From Myxococcus sp. (GTDB lineage: Bacteria > Myxococcota > Myxococcia > Myxococcales > Myxococcaceae), in contig JACSRE010000148.1 of the NCBI GenBank assembly GCA_014879945.1, forward strand, positions 1 through 64,000: DNA of 64,000 bases. Reading direction: 5' to 3'. The notes below the pieces were generated by a model that was not told the DNA's origin, did not search any database, and saw nothing but the letters and a program-made list of their open reading frames with translations. The first letter of the stretch is position 1. The number at the start of each line of letters is the position of its first letter. Positions 39,171-53,594 of this stretch are shown in pieces. A program made the position numbers and the translations under genes.

Positions 39171-41591
39171 GTGATTGCGCTCCTCTTGACGTCGGCGCTG
39201 GCCGGCGTGCCCTTCGACCTCCCCACGACGAGGGCCGAGGCGGTGATGCCCGGCGATGCGCCTGCCGTCGCCAACACGAACGCTCACGTCGTCGTCGTCT
39301 GGAGAGACCGCAGGAAAGACGCCCTGCGCGGCACCGTCGAGCGCGCGGTCGTCGACCAGCCTGAGCTGTGGTGGAACCGGGTGCTGCCCAGCGGGCTCCC
39401 GCAGGCTCGAGCCGGGTGGCCAGGCTGTGTCACCGAGGCGGGGTTCTCGTTGGCTGTCACCGCCACTCCTTCGACGGGGAGGGCGTACGCCGGGTGGATC
39501 GAGGGCGGCGCCGGGAACGCTCGCATCAACCTCGCGCTCCTGGACACCGACGGCGGCGCTTCGTGCGTGGGCGCCAGGTTCCCGACCAGCTCCAACGACG
39601 CGAGCGAGTTGACCCTGGGGTGGCTGGGGAGCTCGGTGCTGACGGCGTGGCGATCCTCTTTCAGCGCCCGCTACGGGTGGTGTAGCTCGGCCGGGGTCTG
39701 CGCGGCGAACGCCGACACGCTGCCGGGCTCGGCCGGTGAGGGCTCATTTGGCGCGGGGGTTGGCGCGAGCGCCGCGACCCTGGTCGCGGTCAGCGGGGGA
39801 ACGAGGACGACCTCTTTCCTGGTAGAGAACGCCGCGTCGGGCTCCCTGATGCTCACCCCCGACACGAGCACCTCGGTGGTCGTCGACAGCTTCGCTCAGG
39901 CGATCGCCCTCAAGACCCCGGCGGGGGCATGGGAGCTCGAGGGCCCTTTCGGCACGCTCCCCGCGATGACCGCCCGGCCGCTCGCGCTCGTCTCGACCCA
40001 GGGCGGCACCACCCTCGTCGTCGTCGAGAGCGCCACGGCCGCCGGCCTGGCCGTCTTCCCCGACGGGGGGCGAGTGACGAGCGCGATCTTCGGGGCCGCC
40101 GCTGACGTCGCGTTGACCCGGGAGGGACCGGCCGCGCGGCTGGCCCTCGTCGACAACGGCGCCGTGTGGACTCGCTTCGTCGAACCGAATGCGAACGCGC
40201 TCAACGTGGGCCCGGCGCACGCCGTCGCGATCGCGCCTCCACTCCAGCGCAACCCCTCGCTCGGCTGGGTGCGCGACCGCTGGGTGGTGATCTCCGAAGA
40301 GCTGGGCGACGCAGGGTGGACCGCGCGGCTGACGCCGTTCTTCGCCGACGCGGGGCTGTTGCAGCCGCAGACAGAGCTGTTCGCCCCGACCCTCGCCACG
40401 GGCGCCGGAGCGCCGGTGCTCGTCACGGGGACCGACGGCGGCGCCTTCGTTCGCCTCAAGACCCGCAACGACACCACCACACACACGCTCCTGGTCGACG
40501 GCGGCGCCTACGCCCTCGGCGCTACCCTGTTCGCGAGTCCGCCGGTCGACTACGGCACGGTGACGCACGCGAACGTGGTGCATTGGAGCCCGAACTCGAT
40601 GCACACCTCCATGGGCGCGAGCTCGTTCGCCCTGGGGCAGCTCGCCGCCGCTTCGGCGGTGGTCTCGGACGGCGTGTGGATTCCCTTCCGCAGCGCGATG
40701 GGCGAGGTCGGCCTCGCGTTCCTCGGCGACCAATCGACGACCGCGACGGTGCGCCCCCTGACGCTGGGGCCGGCCGAGCCGTCAGCCCCCATCTCGATCG
40801 CGTCGACCTTCGACGGGCGAGGCTGGGTGCTCCTGGTCTCGTGGCTCACCGACACCAAGCTCGAGCTGCAGACGATGGCGGCCGACGGCGGGCTGCTGAC
40901 GCGGAGCTTCCAGATGGTCAGCGGCGGCCCCAACCGGGGCCTGGCGAGCACCGGGTGGAGTGGCGACTTCGCGGTGGTGACCACCATCGGCGGCGACGTG
41001 ACCGTGTGGCGCGTTGGCGCGAGCGCAGACGTGCAGGGCGCGCTGCTGGCGGTGAACCCGTCTGGAGATCAGGCCGGCGACCCCGCCATCGCCTCCGCCC
41101 CGTCGGGACAGCTCGCCGTCGCGTGGCCGGCCTACGATCCGGTGGTCCGCTCCGTCGTGACCCGGGTGACCTTGATCGATCGACGGGCCCCCGACGCGGG
41201 GCCGTCAGTCGACGCCGGAGTCACCGACGGTGGCGCCAGCCGAGACGCGGGCTCTTCGACGGACGGGGGGCCAGCGATGGACGGCGGGCACGACCCCGAC
41301 GCGGGCTCGGTGCCGGACGCAGGCGCAGCGCCTGACGCGGGAGACGCCGACGCCGGTGCGGCCAACGACGCGGGCCGGCCCAACGACGCAGGAGCGGATG
41401 TCGACGCCGGCCTGCCGGCAGACGCGGGCAGCGGCGACGCCGGTGCGCCGTCCGACGGGGGCTCCGAGGGGCCAGGATCGCTGGTGTTCGTCCCCGTCTG
41501 CGGTTGCGCCGGAGCCCCCTCGGCCACGTCTTTGATCGGCGTCGCGCTGCTCCTCGTCGTCGCGAGCCGACGGCGCTTGAAGAAGCCGTGA
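39171..41591 (+). CDS. Large secreted protein with Asp/Gly/Ala linker and MYXO-CTERM-like tail
   Basis: 806 residues from a GTG start. A short Sec signal (MIALLLTSALAGVPF) is followed by about 650 residues with repeating beta-strand-like segments, perhaps a beta-propeller (several blocks end in W-V-x-x-x-E or similar). Then comes a low-complexity linker of about 90 residues built on Asp-Ala-Gly and Asp-Gly-Gly. The end is VCGCAGAPSA, a hydrophobic helix (LIGVALLLVVA) and SRRRLKKP: the Cys motif, helix and Arg cluster expected of MYXO-CTERM sorting signals handled by myxosortase. Predicted to be surface-anchored. Function unknown. Confidence 0.75.
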   Translation: MIALLLTSALAGVPFDLPTTRAEAVMPGDAPAVANTNAHVVVVWRDRRKDALRGTVERAVVDQPELWWNRVLPSGLPQARAGWPGCVTEAGFSLAVTATPSTGRAYAGWIEGGAGNARINLALLDTDGGASCVGARFPTSSNDASELTLGWLGSSVLTAWRSSFSARYGWCSSAGVCAANADTLPGSAGEGSFGAGVGASAATLVAVSGGTRTTSFLVENAASGSLMLTPDTSTSVVVDSFAQAIALKTPAGAWELEGPFGTLPAMTARPLALVSTQGGTTLVVVESATAAGLAVFPDGGRVTSAIFGAAADVALTREGPAARLALVDNGAVWTRFVEPNANALNVGPAHAVAIAPPLQRNPSLGWVRDRWVVISEELGDAGWTARLTPFFADAGLLQPQTELFAPTLATGAGAPVLVTGTDGGAFVRLKTRNDTTTHTLLVDGGAYALGATLFASPPVDYGTVTHANVVHWSPNSMHTSMGASSFALGQLAAASAVVSDGVWIPFRSAMGEVGLAFLGDQSTTATVRPLTLGPAEPSAPISIASTFDGRGWVLLVSWLTDTKLELQTMAADGGLLTRSFQMVSGGPNRGLASTGWSGDFAVVTTIGGDVTVWRVGASADVQGALLAVNPSGDQAGDPAIASAPSGQLAVAWPAYDPVVRSVVTRVTLIDRRAPDAGPSVDAGVTDGGASRDAGSSTDGGPAMDGGHDPDAGSVPDAGAAPDAGDADAGAANDAGRPNDAGADVDAGLPADAGSGDAGAPSDGGSEGPGSLVFVPVCGCAGAPSATSLIGVALLLVVASRRRLKKP

Positions 41592-41631
41592 GTCGCTTCC
41601 ACCGCCGAGGCGTTCCTCCTATGGAGTCGGG

Positions 41632-42873
41632 ATGATCACTCGTGCGCTCTTCGTCTTCATGGTCGCCTGCGGGGTGAGCGTTGGGCTCGCCGGCTGCGGC
41701 GTGTCGCAGTCACGCTGCTCGCAAGCCACCTGCACCGTCGGGTGCTGCGACTCGAGCGGGGCCTGCGCTTCGGGCAATACCCAGTCGGCCTGCGGAGCTC
41801 GTGGTGCGGCCTGTGTCGGCTGCACGTTCGGGTTCCAGTGCCTCGGCGGAGCCTGCATCGCGACCGGCAACGGCACCGGTGGAGGCTTCGCGACGGGCGG
41901 CGGCAACAACACCGCGGGCGGCTCAGCGACGGGCGGCGGCAACACCGCGGGCGGCTCCGCGACCGGCGGCGGCAACACCGCGGGCGGCTCAGCGACGGGC
42001 GGCGGCAACACCGCGGGCGGCTCCGCGACCGGCGGCGGCGACACCGCGGGCGGCTCCGCGACCGGCGGCGGCAACACCGCGGGCGGCTCGGCGACGGGCG
42101 GCGGCAACGCCGCGGGCGGCTCGGCGACGGGTGGCGGCAACACCGCGGGCGGCTCCGCGACGGGTGGCGGCAACGCCGCGGGCGGCTCCGCGACGGGTGG
42201 CGGCAACGCCGCGGGCGGCTCGGCGACGGGCGGCGGCAACACCGCGGGCGGCTCGGCGACGGGTGGCGGCAACGCCGCGGGCGGCTCGGCGACGGGCGGC
42301 GGCAACACCGCAGGCGGCTCCGCGACCGGCGGCGGGACGGCGGGCTGCGCCGCCTCGTGCGCGGGCTGCTGCCTCAACGGCGTTTGCCAGCCTGGCAACA
42401 CCACCGGCGCGTGCGGCGCCCGGGGCGTCGCGTGCTTCGCCTGCTCCACCAACCAGTTCTGCTCGGCGGGCGCCTGCACCGGCGCGAACACCGGCGACAC
42501 CGGCGCGACGTGCACCGTCAACGCCGACTGCAAGCAGGCCCTGCTCGGAGGCGCGACGCGCGAGTGCCTGGCGCCGTACCGGCCCGATGGTGGCCCGTCG
42601 GGGTGGCCGGGCGGGTACTGCAGCAACGCGGGCTGCAGCTCGTTCCTCGACTGCCCCGGCACCACCGGCTCCTGCGGCCGCGACGGCTTCTGCTACAACA
42701 CCTGCTTCCCCTCGAACCTGGGCCAGGGCAACTGCCGACCCGGCTACGTCTGCTCCGATGCCCTCACCGTCGACGGCGGCACCTTCGCCCTCTGCGTGCC
42801 CGACTGCAGAAACCCCGGCAGCATCTGGTGCGGCCCCGGAGGCGTCTGCAACAGCAGCGGCTACTGCCAATGA
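41632..42873 (+). CDS. Cys-rich lipoprotein with GGSATGGGNTA repeats
   Basis: 413 residues. The signal peptide ends in the lipobox LAGC (Cys 22). Next are a Cys-rich module (CSQATCTVGCCDSSGAC ... CGARGAACVGC), then 13 tandem 11-residue repeats (GGSATGGGNTA and variants NAA, DTA), a second copy of the Cys-rich module (CAASCAGCCLNGVC ... CGARGVACFAC), and a C-terminal region of about 130 residues with many paired cysteines. The Gly-rich repeat looks like a flexible spacer between two disulphide-knotted domains on the cell surface. The first module also occurs in the lipoprotein at 4573-5385. No enzymatic motif is seen. Confidence 0.8.
   Translation: MITRALFVFMVACGVSVGLAGCGVSQSRCSQATCTVGCCDSSGACASGNTQSACGARGAACVGCTFGFQCLGGACIATGNGTGGGFATGGGNNTAGGSATGGGNTAGGSATGGGNTAGGSATGGGNTAGGSATGGGDTAGGSATGGGNTAGGSATGGGNAAGGSATGGGNTAGGSATGGGNAAGGSATGGGNAAGGSATGGGNTAGGSATGGGNAAGGSATGGGNTAGGSATGGGTAGCAASCAGCCLNGVCQPGNTTGACGARGVACFACSTNQFCSAGACTGANTGDTGATCTVNADCKQALLGGATRECLAPYRPDGGPSGWPGGYCSNAGCSSFLDCPGTTGSCGRDGFCYNTCFPSNLGQGNCRPGYVCSDALTVDGGTFALCVPDCRNPGSIWCGPGGVCNSSGYCQ
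41917..42345 (+). repeat. 33-bp in-frame tandem repeat, 13 copies
   Basis: 13 copies of a 33-bp unit (GGCGGCTCCGCGACGGGCGG and 13 more bases) encode GGSATGGGNTA-type repeats inside the Cys-rich lipoprotein. One more degenerate unit precedes it. Copies differ mostly at synonymous sites and at one Thr/Ala position, so slippage or recombination could change copy number. Confidence 0.95.
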
Positions 42874-42890
42874 AACCTTGAACGAAGTGC

Positions 42891-42919
42891 TTGACGGCCC
42901 GTCAGGCGCTCGGTATTTC
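42891..42919 (+). promoter_or_regulatory. Promoter of tRNA-Gly
   Basis: -35 TTGACG (42891-42896), 17-bp spacer, -10 TATTTC (42914-42919), 44 bp before the tRNA 5' end. It is placed immediately after the upstream lipoprotein gene. Confidence 0.65.
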
Positions 42920-42963
42920 GCGCGTCCACTTCGTCGCCGAACGGACGCAGTGAACAACGGAAT

Positions 42964-43038
42964 GCGGGAATAGCTCAGCGGTAGAGCATCGCCTTGCCAA
43001 GGCGGGGGTCGAGGGTTCAAATCCCTTTTCCCGCTCCA
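42964..43038 (+). tRNA. tRNA-Gly(GCC), CCA encoded
   Basis: 75 nt. Acceptor GCGGGAA/TTCCCGC, D-arm TAGCTCAGCGGTAGAGCA, anticodon loop TTGCCAA (anticodon GCC), T-arm GAGGGTTCAAATCCCTT, encoded CCA. It has its own promoter and terminator. Confidence 0.97.
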
Positions 43039-43048
43039 TGATGAATCG

Positions 43049-43082
43049 AAAAGCCCCGGTACCCCCGGGGCTTTTTGTTTTT
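43049..43082 (+). terminator. Intrinsic terminator of tRNA-Gly
   Basis: AAAAGCCCCGG (43049-43059) and CCGGGGCTTTT (43065-43075) form an 11-bp stem with a 5-nt loop, followed by TGTTTTT. It starts 10 nt after the tRNA 3' end. The AT-rich base of the stem makes it partly bidirectional. Confidence 0.93.
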
Positions 43083-43175
43083 CGGCCTCCCCTTCACTCC
43101 CCCTGCTCGCTCGAGGAACCTCTGCTCATGTCCTGTACTTGAGAATGGTTCGCAGTTGCGACTAGAGATCGCCGC

Positions 43176-43628
43176 ATGGCTCCCACCTATGGCGTCGTGC
43201 ACCTCGTTCACCTGCTCTGCGGGATCAGCTTCATCGGCGTCGTCTTCTTCGAGGTGATCATCCTCGAGGGCATTCGAAAGCCGCTGGGCCCCGAGCCCAT
43301 GGCCGCGCTGGAGCTGGCGGTGATCAACCGCGCCCGATCGATCATGCCGTGGGTGGTGGCGGTGCTGTTCGCCAGCGGGGTGTTCATGGCCTGGGCCCAC
43401 CGCGGGGCCCTGCTGCTGGCGTTCACCGCGCCCTCGGCGTTCGGGGTGTTGCTCTGGGTGAAGATCGTCGCGGCGCTCAGCGTGGCCTGCCACTTCGTCT
43501 ACGCGCTCAAGACCGCGTCCGATGGCTGCATGAACTCGCGCAAGTTCAAGCTGCTCCACCTGAGCGTCGCCTCGCACATGGCCGTCATCGTGGTGATGGC
43601 CAAGGCGATGTTCTACGTCTCGTGGTGA
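43176..43628 (+). CDS. Small four-helix membrane protein, CopD/HemJ-like topology
   Basis: 150 residues with four hydrophobic segments (about 5-28, 55-75, 80-105 and 125-148). His 9 and His 12 sit in the first helix (VVHLVHLLCGISFIGVVFFE) and His 105 in the third, a layout seen in CopD- and HemJ-like haem-binding membrane proteins. The family assignment is by topology only. Starts at ATG 43176. It converges on treS-mak, 4 bp apart. Confidence 0.6.
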   Translation: MAPTYGVVHLVHLLCGISFIGVVFFEVIILEGIRKPLGPEPMAALELAVINRARSIMPWVVAVLFASGVFMAWAHRGALLLAFTAPSAFGVLLWVKIVAALSVACHFVYALKTASDGCMNSRKFKLLHLSVASHMAVIVVMAKAMFYVSW

Positions 43629-43632
43629 GCGC

Positions 43633-46980
<3,348 letters not shown>

Positions 46981-47020
46981 GCGGGGCTCCGGGGGAAGGC
47001 AGGTCAGGGGAAGCGTAGGG

Positions 47021-47643
47021 TCAGCGTTTCGCGCTCAGGGCTGCAGCGCCACCGTGGAGCAGACGCGCGAGGGCGCCGGCGCGGGGCGTCTGCCCGGCCG
47101 CTCTCGAGAACGAGCGGTAGCCCGAGATGGTGCCCGCCACGGCGGCGGCGGCGTCGAGCTCCGCGCGGCCGATGCTGCGGCGAGCGGGGAAGAGGAAGCG
47201 GCCCAGCACCAGCAGGTAGGCGTTGAAGGCCTCGCTGAGCTGCGCCGAGCCCGACTCCTTGCCCTGCTCGAGCAACCCGCGCGCCTGGTGCAGCAACAGC
47301 TCGCGCGACGGCCACGCGCCGAAGAAGCCCTCGTGGGCCACGGCCACCGCCGAGAGCCGCTGCGCCAGCTCGGGCCCGGGCGTCGCCACCCGCAGGTAGT
47401 CGAGATCGAGCGCGTCAACCGAGTCGCGCACCAGCGCGGCCACCAGCGAGGCCTTGGAGTCGAAGTAGTTGTAGAAGGCGCCCTTGGCGACGTCGGCCCG
47501 CTCGGTGACGTCTTCGATGCGCATCAGGTAGACGCCGCGGTCGCCGATCAGCTCGAGGCCCGCGTCGAGCAGCGCCTGGCGCGTGGCGCGCTTGCGGCGT
47601 TCGCGACGACCGGGCGCCTGCTCCTCGCGGGGCGCCGGGGCCG

Positions 47644-47647
<4 letters not shown>
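47021..47647 (-). CDS. TetR-family transcriptional regulator
   Basis: 208 residues from a GTG start. The N-terminal TetR DNA-binding domain is clear: RRERRKRATRQALLDAGLEL, then IEDVTERADVAKGAFYNYFD (helix-turn-helix) and SKASLVAALV. The C-terminal ligand-binding part is helical and not assignable to a ligand. The start overlaps the glgB stop (GTGA), so it is translated with the pathway it probably controls. It sits between glgB and treS-mak. Confidence 0.9.
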
Positions 47648-49527
<1,880 letters not shown>

Positions 49528-49552
49528 GGCGGCTCGTTTCAAGGGGTGCTCG

Positions 49553-51583
49553 TCACAGGAAATACTCGAAGGTCTTCTCCGAGCGGCGCTTGCGGCGAAG
49601 GGTGAAGAGGTGGGCGGGCACCTCGCGTGGGTCGAGCTCGACGTAGCTGCGCCGCCCGCGCCAGAGGAACCGCTGGCCGCTCAGCGCGTCGTGCGCCTGG
49701 AAGGGCTCGTCGGCACCGACGCCGAGCGCGGCGAGATCGAGCTCGAGCCAGCCGCCCTGGGTGTGGTGCGGGTCGAGGTTCACCACGCACAGCACCGCGC
49801 TGCGCTGGTCGGCCGACGTCTTGCTGTAGGCGAGCAGCTGCTCGTTCGCGATGGAGTGAAAGGTGAGGCCTTCGTTGCGCCAGAGCGCGGGCTCGGCGCG
49901 GCGCACCTCGTTCACGCGGGCGATGAGGTACCGAAGCGAGGTGGGGTCGTCGAGGTTCCAGGCGCGCAGCTGGAACTTCTCGTTGTCGAGGTACTCCTCG
50001 GCGCCCTCCCGAGCCTGCCGCTGCATCAGCTCGTAGGTGGGCCCGTAGATGCCGTAGCTGGCCGAGAGGGTGGCCGCCATCACCAGGCGCGAGACGAAGG
50101 TGGCCCGCGTGCCGAACTGCAGGTGCTCGGGGAGGATGTCGGGCGTGTTCGGCCAGAGGTTCGGCCGCAGGTACTCCGACAGCGGCGCCGCCACCAGGCC
50201 GCTCAGGTACTCGGTCAGCTCCTGCTTCGTCGTGCGCCAGGTGAAGTACGTATAGGACTGCGAGAAGCCGGCCTTGGCGAGCCCCTGAAGCAGCCGGGGC
50301 CGCGTGAAGGCCTCGGCGAGGAAGATCGCGTCGGGGTAGCGCTCCTTCACCTCGGCCAGGCACCACCTCCAGAACGTCAGCGGCTTGGTGTGCGGGTTGT
50401 CCACGCGGAAGACGCGCACGCCCTGCTCCGCCCAGAAGAGGAAGACGCTGGCCAGCTCGGCCCACAGCGCCTTCCAGTCCTTCGAGGCGAAGTCGAACGG
50501 GTAGACGTCCTGGTACTGCTTGGGCGGGTTCTCGGCGTACTGAATCGAGCCATCGGCGCGGTGCACGAACCACTCGGGGTGCGCCTTGACGTACGGGTGA
50601 TCGGGCGACGCCTGGAAGGCGATGTCCATCGCCACCTCGATGCCGCGCGCCCGGGCCTGCTCGACCAGCCGGCGAAAGTCTTCGAGCGTGCCCAGCTGCG
50701 GGTGCACGGCCTTGTGGCCACCCTCAGCCGCGCCGATGGCCCACGGGCTGCCGACGTCGTCGGGGCCGGCGGTGAGCGTGTTGTTGGGGCCTTTGCGGTG
50801 CGTGCGGCCGATGGGGTGAATGGGCGGCAGATAGAGCGTGTCGCAGCCCAGCTCGGCGACGTAGGCGAGGTGCCGCTCGACGTCCTTGAAGGTGCCGTGA
50901 CGCCCCCCCTCTCCGAGCGAGCGCGGGAAGACCTCGTACCAGCTCGACCGGAGCGCGCGCACCGGGTCCACCATCACCTCGCGCGGGGCCTCGAGCCTCG
51001 TGGCGGCGCTGGTGTCGGCCCATCGCCGCACCACCTCGCGCAGGGGCGACGCCAGCGCGATCGCCACCCGCTCGGCCTGGGGCGCGGTGGAGCGCAGCGC
51101 CTTCGCGGCGTCTCGCAGCACCCCATGCGCGGTGGGCTCGCGCGTCGCGCGCTCGGCGGCCGCCTCGAGCAGCCCCGCCGCGCCCAGCAACTCGAGCGAC
51201 ACGTCCTTGCCTGCCTTCGCCTTTCGCCCGAGCCCCCAGCCGTGGCTGGCCCACTCGTCGAGCCACGCCTCGAGCGTGAACTGCCAGACGCCCGGCGCGT
51301 CGACGGGAAACGAGGCCGAGAACTGGTCGTTCCCCAGGGGCTCGAGCGGCACCTCGTGAAAGGGCCCGCCCCGACCGCGGCGAAACCGCACCACGCCGTC
51401 GATCAGATCGTGCCCGTCGATCAGGAGATCGGCGGTCACCACCACCTGGTCACCCACCACGCGCTTGGCGGGGAAGGCGCCGCACTCAACGCTGGGCATG
51501 ACCGAGTCGATCACGACGCGGCCCCGCGCCTGGGCCGGTGGCTCGCCCAGGGGACGACCTTCTTGCTGGCTTGGACGACCCAT
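49553..51583 (-). CDS. glgE: Maltosyltransferase GlgE
   Basis: 676 residues. GH13_3 enzyme that uses maltose-1-phosphate to extend alpha-1,4-glucan. Catalytic Asp 395 (FRVDNPHTKP) and Glu 424 (FLAEAFTRP), with the downstream Asp in PNTPDILPEHL. The N-terminal beta-domain with the acceptor site is present, and EVFPRSLGEGGRHGTFKDVE and DTLYLPPIHPIGRTHRKGPN are characteristic. ATG 51583 has GAGGT upstream. Between treZ and glgB. The catalytic numbering is almost the same as in the Streptomyces enzyme. Confidence 0.97.
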   Translation of the reverse strand: MGRPSQQEGRPLGEPPAQARGRVVIDSVMPSVECGAFPAKRVVGDQVVVTADLLIDGHDLIDGVVRFRRGRGGPFHEVPLEPLGNDQFSASFPVDAPGVWQFTLEAWLDEWASHGWGLGRKAKAGKDVSLELLGAAGLLEAAAERATREPTAHGVLRDAAKALRSTAPQAERVAIALASPLREVVRRWADTSAATRLEAPREVMVDPVRALRSSWYEVFPRSLGEGGRHGTFKDVERHLAYVAELGCDTLYLPPIHPIGRTHRKGPNNTLTAGPDDVGSPWAIGAAEGGHKAVHPQLGTLEDFRRLVEQARARGIEVAMDIAFQASPDHPYVKAHPEWFVHRADGSIQYAENPPKQYQDVYPFDFASKDWKALWAELASVFLFWAEQGVRVFRVDNPHTKPLTFWRWCLAEVKERYPDAIFLAEAFTRPRLLQGLAKAGFSQSYTYFTWRTTKQELTEYLSGLVAAPLSEYLRPNLWPNTPDILPEHLQFGTRATFVSRLVMAATLSASYGIYGPTYELMQRQAREGAEEYLDNEKFQLRAWNLDDPTSLRYLIARVNEVRRAEPALWRNEGLTFHSIANEQLLAYSKTSADQRSAVLCVVNLDPHHTQGGWLELDLAALGVGADEPFQAHDALSGQRFLWRGRRSYVELDPREVPAHLFTLRRKRRSEKTFEYFL

Positions 51584-51656
51584 GCGCTGACCTCAGACAG
51601 GAGAACCGGGAGCGACAAAGACCGCTCCTCAAACTTGACTGCGGGTCACTGTTTTG

Positions 51657-51679
51657 GCCGACGCGCCCCGACCTGTCAA
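51657..51679 (-). promoter_or_regulatory. Possible promoter upstream of glgE
   Basis: A perfect -35 TTGACA (51674-51679) lies on the minus strand in the 190-bp gap between treZ and glgE. No good -10 follows at 16-18 bp (CAAAAC is the best), so this may be an internal promoter of the cluster or chance. Confidence 0.3.
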
Positions 51680-51773
51680 GCCGAAGCGGTGAGCTCACGC
51701 ACCACCCGGCAGATGTCTCCGCTCGTTGGACCCACCGGCCGAGCCCGACGCTCGAGCTGAAGATGACTCATGG

Positions 51774-53591
51774 TCATGCCGCCGCGGAGAAGAGCGCAGC
51801 GCACGACGCCGGAAGATGCAGGCCCGCCTCGCCGACGACCGGCCGCCCCCCGGGGCCGCCGAACCGCGCGTCGCTCGAACACCACAACAGCTGCAGGCCG
51901 CCAACGCCGCGCGGGCGAGGAACGGTCGCGGGCTCACGCCGGAAGTTGAAGACGCCGTACATCGAGGGCGCCCCGAGGCGGGTGAGGATCAGCCAGCGTT
52001 CCGCTTCGTGCACCTCGACTCGAGCCAGGTCCTTCCGGCAGTTGCGCAGGGCCTCGATCGCGCGCCGCAGCGCCAGCAAGTCCCTCGTGCACGCCAGCAG
52101 CTCGGCGTGTGGCCGCCGCCCTGGCGCCCCCCAATCGAGCTTGCACGCCTCGAACGTCGTCACGGCCTGTGGGTCGGCCAGCGGGCCCTTCGCGCCCAGT
52201 GCGACCAGCTCACGAGCCCGCCCCTCGCGCACGGCGCGAGCCAGCGAGGCGTCCTCGTGACTGGTGAAGTAGTAAAACGGCGCGACCTCGCCCCACTCCT
52301 GGCCCATGAAGAGCATCGGCAGGTTGGGCGCCCAGCACAGCAGCGCAAGCTCGAGCTTCTGCTCCTCGAGCGACAGGCGGTGTGCGCTTCGGGCGCCGAA
52401 CGCGCCGTTGGCGACCTGATCGTGGTTCTGGGTGAAGATCACCAGCTGCTCGCCCGGTCGGTCGGCCGAGCTCGAGCCGTGCACCCCGCCGCGGTACGTC
52501 GACCACCTCCCGTCGAGCACGAAGCCGTGGGTGAGCGCCTGCGCGACGTCGGCCATGCTCCCGAAGTCCACCGCGTGGCCGGCCCGCTCGCCGGTGAGCG
52601 CGGCGCGCAGCGCGAGGTGGAAGTCGTCGTTCCACTGCGCGTGCACCGAAAGGCCCCCCTCGCTCGTGGGCTCGAGCAGGCGCACGTCGTTGCGGTTGGT
52701 CTCGGCGATCACGAAGGCCTGCTTGTGGTGGCGGGCCGCGTGCCCGTCGACGGCGCTCACCAGCGCCCCCACCACCCGCGCGTCGAGGTGTTGCGCCGCG
52801 TCGAGCCGGAGCGCGTCGACGTGAAACTCCTCGAGCCAGGCGCGCGCGCCGGCCACCACGTGCCGCACGACCGCGGGGTTGTCGAAGTCGAGCCCGTCAC
52901 CCCAGGGCGTTCGTCGCTGCTCGCTGAAGTAGGGCCCGAACTCGGGCAGCCGATTGCCCTCGGGGCCGAGGTGGTTGAACACCACGTCGAGCACGACCGC
53001 GAGCCCCGCGCCGTGGCAGGCGTCGATCAGCCGCCGCAGCGCCTCGGGGCCGCCGTAGCTGCTCTGAGGCGCGAACCAGAAGACGCCGTCGTAGCCCCAG
53101 TTGCGCGCTCCGGGGAACTCGGCCACCGGCATCAGCTCGACCGCCGTGACGCCGAGCGCCTTCAGGTGCCCCAGCTTCGAGATCGCCGCGTCGAAGGTGC
53201 CCTCGGGGGTGAAGGTGCCGACGTGGAGCTCATAGAACACGTACTCCGTCTGCGGCAGGCCGGCCCAGGCGCCGTCTCGCCAGGCGAAGGCTCGCGGGTC
53301 GACCACGCGCGACGGGCCGTGCACCCCCTGCGGCTGCCAGCGTGAGGCCGGGTCAGGGCGCAGCGCCCCGCCGTCGAGCCGGAAGCCGTAGTCGTCGCCT
53401 GGCGCGGCGTGGGGGGCGAAGGCCGCGAAGACGTCGCCCTCACCCCTCGTCAGCTCGACGCTGCGCGACGCCTGCCCCAGCAACACCGCCTCGACCCGCT
53501 GGGCACGCGGAGCCCAGACCGCGAAGCGCACGCCTCCCGGCTCCACCTGCGCGCCCAACCCGAGCCCCTCGGTGGGCGTTGAGAGCGGCAT
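51774..53591 (-). CDS. treZ: Malto-oligosyltrehalose trehalohydrolase (TreZ)
   Basis: 605 residues. GH13_10 enzyme that releases trehalose from maltooligosyltrehalose. N-terminal beta-domain (RFAVWAPRAQRVEAVLL), YELHVGTFTPEGTFDAAI, catalytic Asp 264 (VDALRLDAAQHLD) and Glu 297 (FVIAETNRNDVRL), and the third Asp in FTQNHDQVANG. Normally partnered with TreY, which is not in the cluster. It starts 3 bp after the malQ stop. Confidence 0.95.
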   Translation of the reverse strand: MPLSTPTEGLGLGAQVEPGGVRFAVWAPRAQRVEAVLLGQASRSVELTRGEGDVFAAFAPHAAPGDDYGFRLDGGALRPDPASRWQPQGVHGPSRVVDPRAFAWRDGAWAGLPQTEYVFYELHVGTFTPEGTFDAAISKLGHLKALGVTAVELMPVAEFPGARNWGYDGVFWFAPQSSYGGPEALRRLIDACHGAGLAVVLDVVFNHLGPEGNRLPEFGPYFSEQRRTPWGDGLDFDNPAVVRHVVAGARAWLEEFHVDALRLDAAQHLDARVVGALVSAVDGHAARHHKQAFVIAETNRNDVRLLEPTSEGGLSVHAQWNDDFHLALRAALTGERAGHAVDFGSMADVAQALTHGFVLDGRWSTYRGGVHGSSSADRPGEQLVIFTQNHDQVANGAFGARSAHRLSLEEQKLELALLCWAPNLPMLFMGQEWGEVAPFYYFTSHEDASLARAVREGRARELVALGAKGPLADPQAVTTFEACKLDWGAPGRRPHAELLACTRDLLALRRAIEALRNCRKDLARVEVHEAERWLILTRLGAPSMYGVFNFRREPATVPRPRGVGGLQLLWCSSDARFGGPGGRPVVGEAGLHLPASCAALFSAAA

Positions 53592-53594
53592 GGG

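Noticed and set aside
41917-42345. 33-bp repeats as a CRISPR array
   Set aside because: The units are contiguous without spacers, are in frame inside a lipoprotein gene, and no cas gene is nearby.
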